A stretch of DNA of 5,347 nt from assembly GCA_902796895.1 (NCBI GenBank), contig CADBQV010000103.1:1-5347 (forward strand), in the 5' to 3' direction. Below are positions 1-5,337 of the stretch, piece after piece (within the stretch, counting starts at the first letter, position 1; each line of letters begins with the position of its first letter). The notes under the pieces were generated by a model. That model searched no databases. It saw only the letters and a list, made by a program, of their open reading frames with translations, and was not told the origin of the DNA. Both the position numbers and the translations under genes were made by a program. This DNA is from an uncultured Erysipelotrichaceae bacterium. Its GTDB lineage: Bacteria > Bacillota_I > Bacilli_A > Acholeplasmatales > Anaeroplasmataceae.

Positions 1-28
1 ATAATTTTTTCAATATTTTTCTTCTCAT
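1..28 (-). CDS. 5' end of an unidentified leftward gene (partial)
   Basis: Only nine codons are inside the window, reading MRRKILKKL from the ATG at 28 down to the left edge. The start is supported by an excellent ribosome binding site, AAGGAGGG (43-36 on the minus strand), seven bases upstream. The basic N-terminus would suit a membrane protein, a secreted protein or a ribosomal or DNA-binding protein, so no function can be given. The gene is separated from the aldo/keto reductase gene by an apparent terminator (240-284) and therefore should have its own promoter in the gap. Confidence 0.6.
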
Positions 29-35
29 ATAAATT

Positions 36-43
36 CCCTCCTT
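36..43 (-). promoter_or_regulatory. Ribosome binding site of the left-edge gene
   Basis: The minus strand reads AAGGAGGG, a near-perfect Shine-Dalgarno sequence, with seven bases before the ATG at 28. It is the main reason for calling a gene that is otherwise almost entirely outside the window. Confidence 0.65.
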
Positions 44-125
44 AAGTAATAGTTAAATTTATTGTATTATTATTTCCTGTATTATTAAATTTATAAATAT
101 ATGTCTTCACTTATATTATATATAT

Positions 126-154
126 ATTAAAAAATGTAAATAATACATTGTCAT
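126..154 (-). promoter_or_regulatory. Possible promoter for the left-edge gene
   Basis: On the minus strand ATGACA (154-149) and TTTAAT (131-126) are 17 bases apart, each one mismatch from the sigma-A consensus. Transcription would start near 119 and give a leader of about 90 bases before the ATG at 28. The surrounding DNA is so AT-rich that other hexamer pairs nearby (for example TTTACA at 140 with TAATAT at 118) fit almost as well, so the placement is uncertain. Confidence 0.3.
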
Positions 155-242
155 TTTTTGTAACAAAACATATATTTTTTAATACACATAAATTATCCCT
201 TCATATATAAAACGATTGAAGATATAAAAAGGTGACAAAATA

Positions 243-284
243 TTTTAAAAAAAAATAAAAATATGGCCAAAAATTGACCATATT
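243..284 (-). terminator. Rho-independent terminator of the aldo/keto reductase gene
   Basis: Read on the minus strand, a hairpin starts a few bases after the reductase stop codon. Its outer stem is AATATGG pairing with CCATATT (260-266 with 278-284), and after one mismatch CAA/TTG can extend it around a three-base loop. It is followed by TTTT, A and nine T (260-247). The U-rich tail is only on the minus-strand side, so it terminates leftward transcription. Confidence 0.8.
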
Positions 285-289
285 ATAAA

Positions 290-1378
290 TTAGCTTCTAT
301 ATTTTCTTGTTGAACCAATATGATATAGCTTATTTAATTCTTCCATATCTTCTTCTTTTAAATCTATTTTAATTGTTAAATTATCAATTATTCTTTCTTC
401 ATGAATAGATTTAGGAAGTGGAAGTGTATTATTTTTCAAACAGAAATCTAAGCATACTTGAGATATTGTTGTATTATATTTTTTAGCTATATTATTTAAA
501 ATATCTTTAGATAATAATTCACCTGTTGCAAGTGGTGAATATGCTTCAACTAAAATATCATTTTCTTGACAATATTTAGTTATTTCATCTTGTGTATTAC
601 CAATGAAATATCTTATTTGATTTACCATTGGTTTAACACCTGTTGCTTTAATTAAAGCTTCGATTTGTTCCTTATTAAAATTAGAAACACCAATAGCTTT
701 TATTTTACCTTCATTATAAAGCTCAATCATTGCCTTCCATGATTCAATATTTCCTTCTTCATAATTGCCACCTTGATCACTCCAAGGCCATGGAGCGTGA
801 ATTAAATATAAATCTATATAATCAGTTTTTAAATTCTTAAGTGATTCATTAAATTTTTCTTTAGTAATTTCATATCCTTTAAATTCTGCAGGTAATTTAG
901 TAGTAATAAATACTTCTTCTCTTTTTAAGCCTGAATCTTCTAAAGCTTTTCCTACAGCACCTTCATTTTCATACACTAATGCTGTATCGATATGACGGTA
1001 TCCACACTTTAGTGCACATAAGCATGCGTTATAACAATCATCATAAGCACTTTGCCATGTACCAAGACCAATCTTAGGGATTAATATTCCATTATATAAT
1101 TTATAATTTTCCATATTTTTCTCCTTTTTATCTACTCTATTTATATTTACTTTCTTTTTGTTTTTTACTTTTTGTAAAATAAATGCTAAAATTATTTCAA
1201 CAATTGATAATGAAAATAAAATAATACCAATTATTAATAATATTTTAGATGCTAAAATTAAATTTTCATTATCATTATAATTAGTTGTTAATTTTATAGA
1301 TACACTACCTAATATTAAAAGTATAGATAATGATAAAATAATTATAACAATTGAATTAATTATTTTAATTAATTTCAT
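290..1378 (-). CDS. Aldo/keto reductase with N-terminal two-helix membrane segment
   Basis: This 362-aa protein has two parts. Residues 1-88 hold two hydrophobic helices (about 5-27 and 44-69), a short polar loop (TTNYNDNEN) and a lysine-rich linker. Residues 89-362 form a complete aldo/keto reductase of normal length (274 aa), an NADPH-dependent enzyme that reduces aldehydes and ketones. Numbered from Met89 as 1, the catalytic tetrad is Asp43, Tyr48 (HIDTALVYENE), Lys73 (TTKLP) and His106 (YLIHAP). GVSNF (142-146), NQIRYF and the cofactor-phosphate motif LPKS (233-236) are also present. The pattern resembles the AKR5 group (2,5-diketogluconate reductase/YvgN-like); the true substrate is unknown. 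The ATG at 1378 is preferred because AGAGGGT (1393-1387) precedes it and the likely promoter -10 box (1412-1407) would place the transcript start near 1400, excluding an ATG at 1402. A second start at 1114 would give a soluble enzyme. The gene appears to be monocistronic. Confidence 0.88.
   Translation of the reverse strand: MKLIKIINSIVIIILSLSILLILGSVSIKLTTNYNDNENLILASKILLIIGIILFSLSIVEIILAFILQKVKNKKKVNINRVDKKEKNMENYKLYNGILIPKIGLGTWQSAYDDCYNACLCALKCGYRHIDTALVYENEGAVGKALEDSGLKREEVFITTKLPAEFKGYEITKEKFNESLKNLKTDYIDLYLIHAPWPWSDQGGNYEEGNIESWKAMIELYNEGKIKAIGVSNFNKEQIEALIKATGVKPMVNQIRYFIGNTQDEITKYCQENDILVEAYSPLATGELLSKDILNNIAKKYNTTISQVCLDFCLKNNTLPLPKSIHEERIIDNLTIKIDLKEEDMEELNKLYHIGSTRKYRS
1112..1129 (-). 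promoter_or_regulatory. Internal ribosome site and ATG for a soluble reductase form
   Basis: Inside the fused reading frame the minus strand reads AAAAAGGAG (1129-1121), six bases, then ATG (1114-1112). This ATG is exactly where a normal aldo/keto reductase begins (MENYKLYNG) and would give a 274-aa protein. The site is at least as good as the one before the 1378 start. Either two proteins are made from one frame, or an upstream small membrane-protein gene has lost its stop codon and become joined to the reductase. Confidence 0.65.
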
Positions 1379-1406
1379 TTTAATACACCCTCTATAAACC
1401 AATTTA

Positions 1407-1415
1407 AGTATAACA
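1407..1415 (-). promoter_or_regulatory. Extended -10 promoter for the aldo/keto reductase gene
   Basis: The minus strand reads TGTTATACT (1415-1407), matching the extended -10 form TGnTATAAT with one mismatch. No good -35 box lies 16-18 bases upstream, which extended -10 promoters can tolerate. The start point would be near 1400, followed by AGAGGGT and the ATG at 1378. It lies in a 66-base region between divergent genes. Confidence 0.5.
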
Positions 1416-1444
1416 TATTTTTTATAATATTAAAGGAGCATATT

Positions 1445-1735
1445 ATGTTTTTTCATAAAATTTTAGTAAAAATTTATACTGATTGTGATACCTTAAAAAG
1501 AGCACCTCTTACAATCTGTAACAAAAAATATTTTTTTGACACAAAAGGCTATTTAGAATTATATTTAAGACCTAAATCATATGATTTTACGATATTAAAT
1601 TTTAATTTAACTTATTCTTTTTTATCTAGTGATAGAGTATATTATATTTATAGAGAAGATAATGATTGTCATTTTAATGTTATAATTAAAGATATAAGTA
1701 TTAATGAATTTAATAAAATGATTAAAAATTTGTGA
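1445..1735 (+). CDS. Small protein of unknown function, 96 aa
   Basis: I do not recognise this protein. The ATG at 1445 follows AAAGGAG (1432-1438) at six bases, a strong ribosome site, and the frame ends in TGA at 1733. It has no signal peptide and no membrane helix. Residues 7-50 alternate hydrophobic and polar residues in a beta-strand-like way (ILVKIYTD, APLTI, KKYFFDTKGYLELYL, SYDFTIL). The order 'strand, small loop, DTKGYLELYL, Y-x-F-x-I' loosely resembles carboxypeptidase-regulatory or transthyretin-like beta sandwiches, but this is a pattern impression only. A TATAAT (1423-1428) lies just upstream, so close to the ribosome site that the real promoter is uncertain. The gene is divergent from the reductase and 54 bases upstream of the diguanylate cyclase in the same direction, with no terminator between, so co-transcription is possible. 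Confidence 0.7.
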   Translation: MFFHKILVKIYTDCDTLKRAPLTICNKKYFFDTKGYLELYLRPKSYDFTILNFNLTYSFLSSDRVYYIYREDNDCHFNVIIKDISINEFNKMIKNL

Positions 1736-1758
1736 TAATTTAATTTATATGATATAAT
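1730..1758 (+). promoter_or_regulatory. Extended -10 promoter for the diguanylate cyclase gene
   Basis: TTGTGA (1730-1735) and TATAAT (1753-1758) are separated by 17 bases, and TGA at 1750-1752 makes a full extended -10 element (TGnTATAAT). The expected start is near 1765, giving a leader of about 25 bases before the ATG at 1790. The -35 box contains the stop codon of the upstream 96-aa gene, so the cyclase can be transcribed on its own. Confidence 0.7.
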
Positions 1759-1777
1759 TACACTAATAGAATAATTC

Positions 1778-1785
1778 GGTGGTGG
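1778..1785 (+). promoter_or_regulatory. Atypical ribosome binding site of the cyclase gene
   Basis: GGTGGTGG precedes the ATG at 1790 with four bases between. Other genes here use GGAGG, AGGAG, GAGGG or GAGGTGA. The GGTG part can pair with the GGTGATC side of the anti-Shine-Dalgarno region, so initiation is plausible but perhaps weaker. No better start lies nearby. Confidence 0.5.
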
Positions 1786-1789
1786 TATT

Positions 1790-2836
1790 ATGAATATTAA
1801 AGATGAATTTTTTAAAGATAAGAAATCTTGTGTTGATCCTCTAACCAAGATATATACAAGAGATATTATCTTTAATTATATAGAGCATTTAGTAGAAAAA
1901 AAGGTTGAATTTACATATGCTATATTAGATATTGATAATTTTAAATATATCAATGATACATATGGTCATTTAGTTGGTGATACAGTTTTAGAGGAAGCTT
2001 CAAAGCAATTAAAGGCTGCAGTAGGTGATAAAGGTATAATTGGTAGATATGGTGGTGATGAATTAATCATCGTATATGTAGGAATACAAACATATGAAGA
2101 TGTATGGGCGGCCGCTCATGATGTATTAAAATCACCAAAGCCAATTTCAGCATCTGGCGTTGATGACTTATCATTAACATATACACTAGGTTTAGCTAGA
2201 TATCCTTTCGATAGTACTGAATTAACTACTATTTTTGATTTAGCAGATAAAGCTTTATATAGAGGAAAAGCTAAAGGTAGAAATTGCTTTATAATTTATT
2301 TAGAAGAAAAGCATAAAGATTTAATATTACAAAGTGAAAGAACAAAAATATTTTCACCTATGTATATAACTACTAAATTATATAGAGATTTAACTAAAAA
2401 CAATAATTTAGATAAAAATATTAATGAAGTCTTAGATTTCTTAGGAAATTATTTAATGCTTGATAGATTATCTATTCAATCATTTGATGGTAAAATAACA
2501 AATAAGTTTATTCATAAGCTTGCTAAAAATAAAGAAATCCTTCCGATTTCGCCAAATATTATTGAGCATTCATTAAGTTCTTCTAGATTTTGTTATTATA
2601 ATGTAATAACTAAAGCGGATTTAGATACAAATAAAATACCACTACATCTTGAATATTATAAACAAGAAGTTTATGCATATGCTATTGTTGAAATATCTTA
2701 TCAAAAACAAGTATTTGGTTATTTAAGAAGTGAAATGGTATCTTTAAATACAGGTAGAATTTGGCAACAAAGAGATTTAGTTATTTTAATTAATTTAGCA
2801 AATACAATAGCACTTTTATATAAAAACAAAAAATAA
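1790..2836 (+). CDS. Diguanylate cyclase, GGDEF domain followed by GAF-like domain
   Basis: The protein (348 aa) should make the second messenger cyclic di-GMP from two GTP. The GGDEF domain covers about residues 12-172: DPLTKIYTR (16-24), the metal-binding stretch ILDIDNFKYINDTYGH (45-60, with Asp47) and the active-site loop RYGGDELI (86-93), in which GGDE is intact and Leu replaces the final Phe. ADKALYRGKAKGRN (152-165) closes the domain. The usual inhibitory site RxxD, five residues before GGDEF, is absent (GDKG is there), so no standard product feedback is expected. Residues about 190-348 look like a GAF sensor domain: an amphipathic start (LDKNINEVLDFL), a DRLSIQSFDG strand region, and the typical ending with YAIVEISYQKQVFGYL, IWQQRDLVILINLANTIALL. 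No membrane helix or signal peptide is present, so it is cytosolic. The start follows an unusual ribosome site, GGTGGTGG (1778-1785). The ligand of the GAF-like domain is unknown. Confidence 0.92.
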   Translation: MNIKDEFFKDKKSCVDPLTKIYTRDIIFNYIEHLVEKKVEFTYAILDIDNFKYINDTYGHLVGDTVLEEASKQLKAAVGDKGIIGRYGGDELIIVYVGIQTYEDVWAAAHDVLKSPKPISASGVDDLSLTYTLGLARYPFDSTELTTIFDLADKALYRGKAKGRNCFIIYLEEKHKDLILQSERTKIFSPMYITTKLYRDLTKNNNLDKNINEVLDFLGNYLMLDRLSIQSFDGKITNKFIHKLAKNKEILPISPNIIEHSLSSSRFCYYNVITKADLDTNKIPLHLEYYKQEVYAYAIVEISYQKQVFGYLRSEMVSLNTGRIWQQRDLVILINLANTIALLYKNKK

Positions 2837-2865
2837 TACCGGCAAGGTATTATTTTTTTATTTTT
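2831..2865. terminator. Bidirectional terminator between cyclase and znuB
   Basis: A perfect 10-bp stem, AAATAATACC (2831-2840) with GGTATTATTT (2846-2855), closes a five-base GGCAA loop. On the plus strand it runs into T-rich sequence (seven T at 2853-2859, A, then five T). On the minus strand it runs into TTTTTGTTTTTA (2830-2819), so it can stop transcription from both sides. The cyclase stop TAA (2834-2836) lies in one arm and the znuB stop TAA (2852-2850) in the other, so the two genes are only 13 bases apart. Confidence 0.9.
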
Positions 2866-3683
2866 CTTATGATTAAAGATATTATGAAAAATATAACATC
2901 AACAATTACTATTGTAGGACCTATTGGTGTATCTAATTGAAGTGATAATATAAATCCTAAAAATGTTGTTATTAAAGATATAATAACAGATAAAATTATT
3001 ACTTTTTTAAAGCTTTTTACATAGCGCATTGCGCTTAGGGCTGGAAATATTATTAATGCTGATATTAAAAGTGAACCAACAAGACGCATAGCTAAAGTAA
3101 TTACAATAGCTATTAATATAGATATAAATAAATTATATATTTCAGTTTTAACACCTGTTGCCTTAGCGAATGTTTCATCAAAAGTTATCGCAAATATTTT
3201 ATGATAAAAAATAATGAAAAAAGCTATAACTACAATTGTAAGTGTAATAATTAAAATTAAATCAGTAAGTGTAAGTGATAAAATTTGGGTTGAACCAAAA
3301 AGTGATTCACATACATCGCCTGATATGTTAGATGATTTAGGAAAAACACTCATTATTAAATAACCAAAAGCAAGGCATGATACTGATGTAATGGCTATTA
3401 TTGCATCGCCTTTTATTTTTTTATTATTACCAAGCTTAAGGATAATAATAGCACTTAATATTGTAATAGGAAGTATTATTAATAAATTATTAGATATATT
3501 AGCTACTGCTGCAACAGCGAAGGCTCCAAATGCTATATGTGATAAGCCATCACCCATATATGAATATCTTTTTAATACTAATATAACACCTAAAATAGAG
3601 GCACAAACAGATATTAATATTGCAGCTATTAAAGCATATATGACAAATTCATATTTAAAATAATCTAGAAATGATAAAATCAT
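2850..3683 (-). CDS. znuB: ABC metal transporter permease (ZnuB/ABC-3 family)
   Basis: This 277-aa integral membrane protein is the channel subunit of an ABC importer for zinc or manganese. It would form a dimer bound to the ATPase encoded just upstream and take metal from the lipoprotein. It is hydrophobic throughout, with about seven or eight membrane helices. Family landmarks are VLKRYSYMGDGLSHIAFGAF (36-55), KGDAIIAI (91-98), the cytoplasmic coupling stretch ITFDETFAKATGV, MRLVGSLLISALIIFPALSAMR, and DTPIGPTIVIV near the C-terminus. Length is normal for the ABC-3 family. The ATG at 3683 overlaps the znuC stop as ATGA and follows AGAGGTGA (3695-3688), so translation is probably coupled. 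It is the last gene of the operon and ends in the bidirectional terminator. The family does not by itself tell zinc from manganese; zinc is favoured from the operator-like repeats and the binding protein. Confidence 0.93.
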   Translation of the reverse strand: MILSFLDYFKYEFVIYALIAAILISVCASILGVILVLKRYSYMGDGLSHIAFGAFAVAAVANISNNLLIILPITILSAIIILKLGNNKKIKGDAIIAITSVSCLAFGYLIMSVFPKSSNISGDVCESLFGSTQILSLTLTDLILIITLTIVVIAFFIIFYHKIFAITFDETFAKATGVKTEIYNLFISILIAIVITLAMRLVGSLLISALIIFPALSAMRYVKSFKKVIILSVIISLITTFLGFILSLQLDTPIGPTIVIVDVIFFIISLIIRKIKK

Positions 3684-4324
3684 TTTATCACCTCTACTTT
3701 AAAGCCATTATCAAATGATAATATTTTATTTGCATATTTTAATACACTATTTAAATCATGAGATATCATGACTATAGTCATACCTAAATTTTTATTTAAT
3801 GAATCTAATAATTTATATGTTTCTTCTATTCCTTTATGATCAAGTGCTGAGGTTGGTTCATCTACAAATAATATTTTTTTAGATGCACATAAGGCACGAG
3901 CCATTAATACTCTTTGCATTTGACCACCAGATAATTCTAAAAAGCTTTTGTCTAATAATTCATCTGCTTTAACTAAAGCAAGATTTAAAAATGCTTCTTC
4001 TTTTTCTTCTTTTGTGTATCTAAATCTAAATCTTTTTCCTTCAAAGCCTGACAAAACGACTTCAAAGACAGATGCCGGAAAGTCATTTTGAACATCTGTC
4101 TTTTGAGGTAGGTATCCTATATCCTTTTTAGATATATCATTATATGTGATATCACCTGATATAGCTTTATTTAAATTTAATATTGTTTTAATTAATGTAG
4201 TTTTACCACTACCATTTTCTCCAATAATAGCAATATAATCTCCTTTGTTTATTTCAAAGGAGATATCTTTAACTATTGCTTTATTTTCGTATCCAAGTGC
4301 CACATTAGATACTTTAATTTGCAT
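3680..4324 (-). CDS. znuC: ABC metal transporter ATP-binding protein (ZnuC-like)
   Basis: This ATPase (214 aa from the ATG at 4324) powers the metal importer on the cytoplasmic side. All nucleotide-binding motifs are intact: Walker A GENGSGKTT (35-43), Q-loop YLPQK (Gln74), the DFPASVFEVVLSG stretch (81-93) typical of metal-type ABC ATPases, signature LSGGQMQR (131-138), Walker B ILFVDEP (Asp155, Glu156), D-loop SALD and switch His189 (MISHDL). The frame is open to a TTG at 4345, but ATGs at 4327 and 4324 are better: GGTGAA (4337-4332), which lies in the last codons of znuA, is well spaced for them, best for 4324 (seven bases) and closer for 4327 (four). Using 4327 adds one Met. The znuA stop TAA (4331-4329) is one base before the first of these ATGs, and the znuC TGA overlaps the znuB ATG, so the three genes are one coupled unit. 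Confidence 0.93.
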   Translation of the reverse strand: MQIKVSNVALGYENKAIVKDISFEINKGDYIAIIGENGSGKTTLIKTILNLNKAISGDITYNDISKKDIGYLPQKTDVQNDFPASVFEVVLSGFEGKRFRFRYTKEEKEEAFLNLALVKADELLDKSFLELSGGQMQRVLMARALCASKKILFVDEPTSALDHKGIEETYKLLDSLNKNLGMTIVMISHDLNSVLKYANKILSFDNGFKVEVIK

Positions 4325-4328
4325 CATA

Positions 4329-5246
4329 TTATTCACCAACTTCAAATGCTTTTTTTAATACATTTAAATTTTGATTCATAAAATTAATATATGAATCATT
4401 TTCTTTTAAATTAGATTTAGTTACTCCTTGAAGTGAATTTAAAACTAATACTTCTTGGTTTTTATTTTTTGTTGCGTTAATTACTGCATTTTTAATATTT
4501 GCATTTCCTTCAATAGTCATTACATATTTTAAATCTAATTCATCAATTTTATTAGCTAAAAACGTAATAGTTTCTGCTTTAGCATCGATTTCGCTTGAGC
4601 ATCCCTTAAATGCTGCAAAGTAATTTATATTATAATCCTTACATAAGTATGCAAAAGGGAATCTATCAGCAAATACTAATGTTTTATTTTCTTTTTTATT
4701 TAATTCATTTTCATATAATTTATCTAAATTATCTAATTCTTTATAATAATTATTATAATTATTTATATATTTATCTTTATTAACTTCATCAATTTCAATT
4801 AATTTATTCTTTATATAAGTTATAAATGATTTAGCATTTTTTAAAGATAACCATGTATGATTATCATATTCTAATTCATCATCTTCTTCACCATTATTTG
4901 CATCCTCTATTAATTTATCATTAATTAAATCTAATAAATTAATTTTTAATTTAGCATCCCTAAATGCTTCATCTAGATATTCAAAATCTTCTCCACCTGG
5001 ATATACAAACATTTTTGATTCTATTACTTTTATTTTATCGCTTGGTTTAACTTGATATGAATGAATATCAGATCCGTTATCACATAGATATGATACTTCT
5101 ATGTTTGTATCCTTAACTAAGTTTTTAACCCAATCATATTCTGAATATGACATACAAACAATACTAAATTCATTTTTATTGTTTGTACAAGATATGAAAA
5201 TTAAAGACAATAAAAATAAACCTAATATAGATAATATTTTTTTCAT
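4329..5246 (-). CDS. znuA: Metal-binding lipoprotein of ABC importer (ZnuA-like)
   Basis: The 305-aa protein captures metal outside the cell and hands it to ZnuB. The N-terminus is a lipoprotein signal: MKK, a hydrophobic stretch, then FISC with Cys20 as the lipid-anchored residue. Likely metal ligands are His62 (GSDIHSYQVKPSD) and His130 (EYDNHTWLS). An acidic loop (EDANNGEEDDELEYD, about 114-128) precedes His130 where zinc-type proteins often carry a charged, His-rich loop; here it has no His. At the place of the usual third ligand (HDAFGY) there is FADRFPFAYL, giving Asp194 instead of His. FKGCSSEIDAKAETITFLANKIDEL (213-237) and MTIEGNAN follow as in the DRFPF-type proteins that I recall from gut Bacillota. 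The helical C-terminus (INFMNQNLNVLKKAF) is also typical. The ATG at 5246 follows TTGGAGG (5257-5251). It is the first gene of the operon behind a strong promoter with operator-like repeats. Zinc is the likely substrate, manganese less so. Confidence 0.9.
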   Translation of the reverse strand: MKKILSILGLFLLSLIFISCTNNKNEFSIVCMSYSEYDWVKNLVKDTNIEVSYLCDNGSDIHSYQVKPSDKIKVIESKMFVYPGGEDFEYLDEAFRDAKLKINLLDLINDKLIEDANNGEEDDELEYDNHTWLSLKNAKSFITYIKNKLIEIDEVNKDKYINNYNNYYKELDNLDKLYENELNKKENKTLVFADRFPFAYLCKDYNINYFAAFKGCSSEIDAKAETITFLANKIDELDLKYVMTIEGNANIKNAVINATKNKNQEVLVLNSLQGVTKSNLKENDSYINFMNQNLNVLKKAFEVGE

Positions 5247-5259
5247 AATTCCTCCAATA

Positions 5260-5274
5260 TGCGATTCATTCGCA
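5260..5274. promoter_or_regulatory. Candidate Fur-family (Zur) operator
   Basis: TGCGATT-C-ATTCGCA is a 7-1-7 inverted repeat with one mismatched pair. It begins at the expected transcription start of the znu operon and ends just before the ribosome site, an ideal place for a repressor. Fur-family regulators bind 7-1-7 repeats, and the Bacillus Zur box (TCGTAAT-n-ATTACGA) has the same architecture with a related sequence. The function is inferred from position and symmetry; no regulator gene lies in the window. Confidence 0.6.
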
Positions 5275-5280
5275 ATTGTT

Positions 5281-5309
5281 ATTATACATATCTTATATTA
5301 TCTTGTCAA
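5281..5309 (-). promoter_or_regulatory. Strong sigma-A promoter of the znuACB operon
   Basis: On the minus strand TTGACA (5309-5304), 17 bases, then TATAAT (5286-5281): both boxes match the consensus exactly with ideal spacing. The start point would be near 5274, giving a leader of about 28 bases before the znuA ATG. Such an unimpaired promoter usually needs a repressor, consistent with the inverted repeat immediately downstream. Confidence 0.9.
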
Positions 5310-5312
5310 CAT

Positions 5313-5337
5313 AAATTTGCGACTTAGTTTCAAATTT
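5313..5337. promoter_or_regulatory. Second inverted repeat upstream of the znu promoter
   Basis: AAATTTG (5313-5319) pairs with CAAATTT (5331-5337), and inside ACT (5322-5324) pairs with AGT (5326-5328) around a single T, with two mismatches between. The central 15 bases (5318-5332, TGCGACT-T-AGTTTCA) form a 7-1-7 repeat sharing TGCGA with the downstream repeat. Its centre is 58 bp from that of the downstream repeat, on the other side of the promoter. It could be a weaker second operator. There is no T-tract on either strand, so a terminator is unlikely. Confidence 0.4.

Larger units (their letters stand above)
29..289. other. AT-rich intergenic gap
   Basis: This 261-base gap holds the leader and probable promoter of the left-edge gene and, at its right end, the terminator of the reductase gene. 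No open reading frame with a ribosome site was found in it on either strand; the few ATGs run into stops within about ten codons. It contains short direct repeats: TGTATTATTA at 63-72 and 78-87, and TTAAATTTAT at 53-62 and 85-94. Nothing in it resembles a tRNA, a riboswitch or an insertion sequence. Confidence 0.6.

Noticed and set aside
111..130. TATATA-rich stretch as a replication origin or repeat array
   Set aside because: It is short simple sequence in AT-rich DNA with no DnaA boxes or iterons visible nearby.
1376..1402. Start of the reductase frame at the ATG at 1402
   Set aside because: It has no ribosome site and lies at or before the expected transcription start; the ATG at 1378 has AGAGGGT at a good distance.
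3391..3663. Plus-strand open frame of 90 codons
   Set aside because: It lies wholly within the znuB coding sequence on the other strand, has no ribosome site, and its protein shows no family pattern; it is a shadow frame.
4325..4345. TTG at 4345 as the start of znuC
   Set aside because: It overlaps the end of znuA and has no ribosome site, whereas GGTGAA is well placed for the ATGs at 4327/4324, which begin the conserved domain.
5313..5337. Inverted repeat as a terminator of a gene to the right
   Set aside because: There is no T-tract after the stem on either strand and the inner stem has mismatches; operator-like symmetry fits better.
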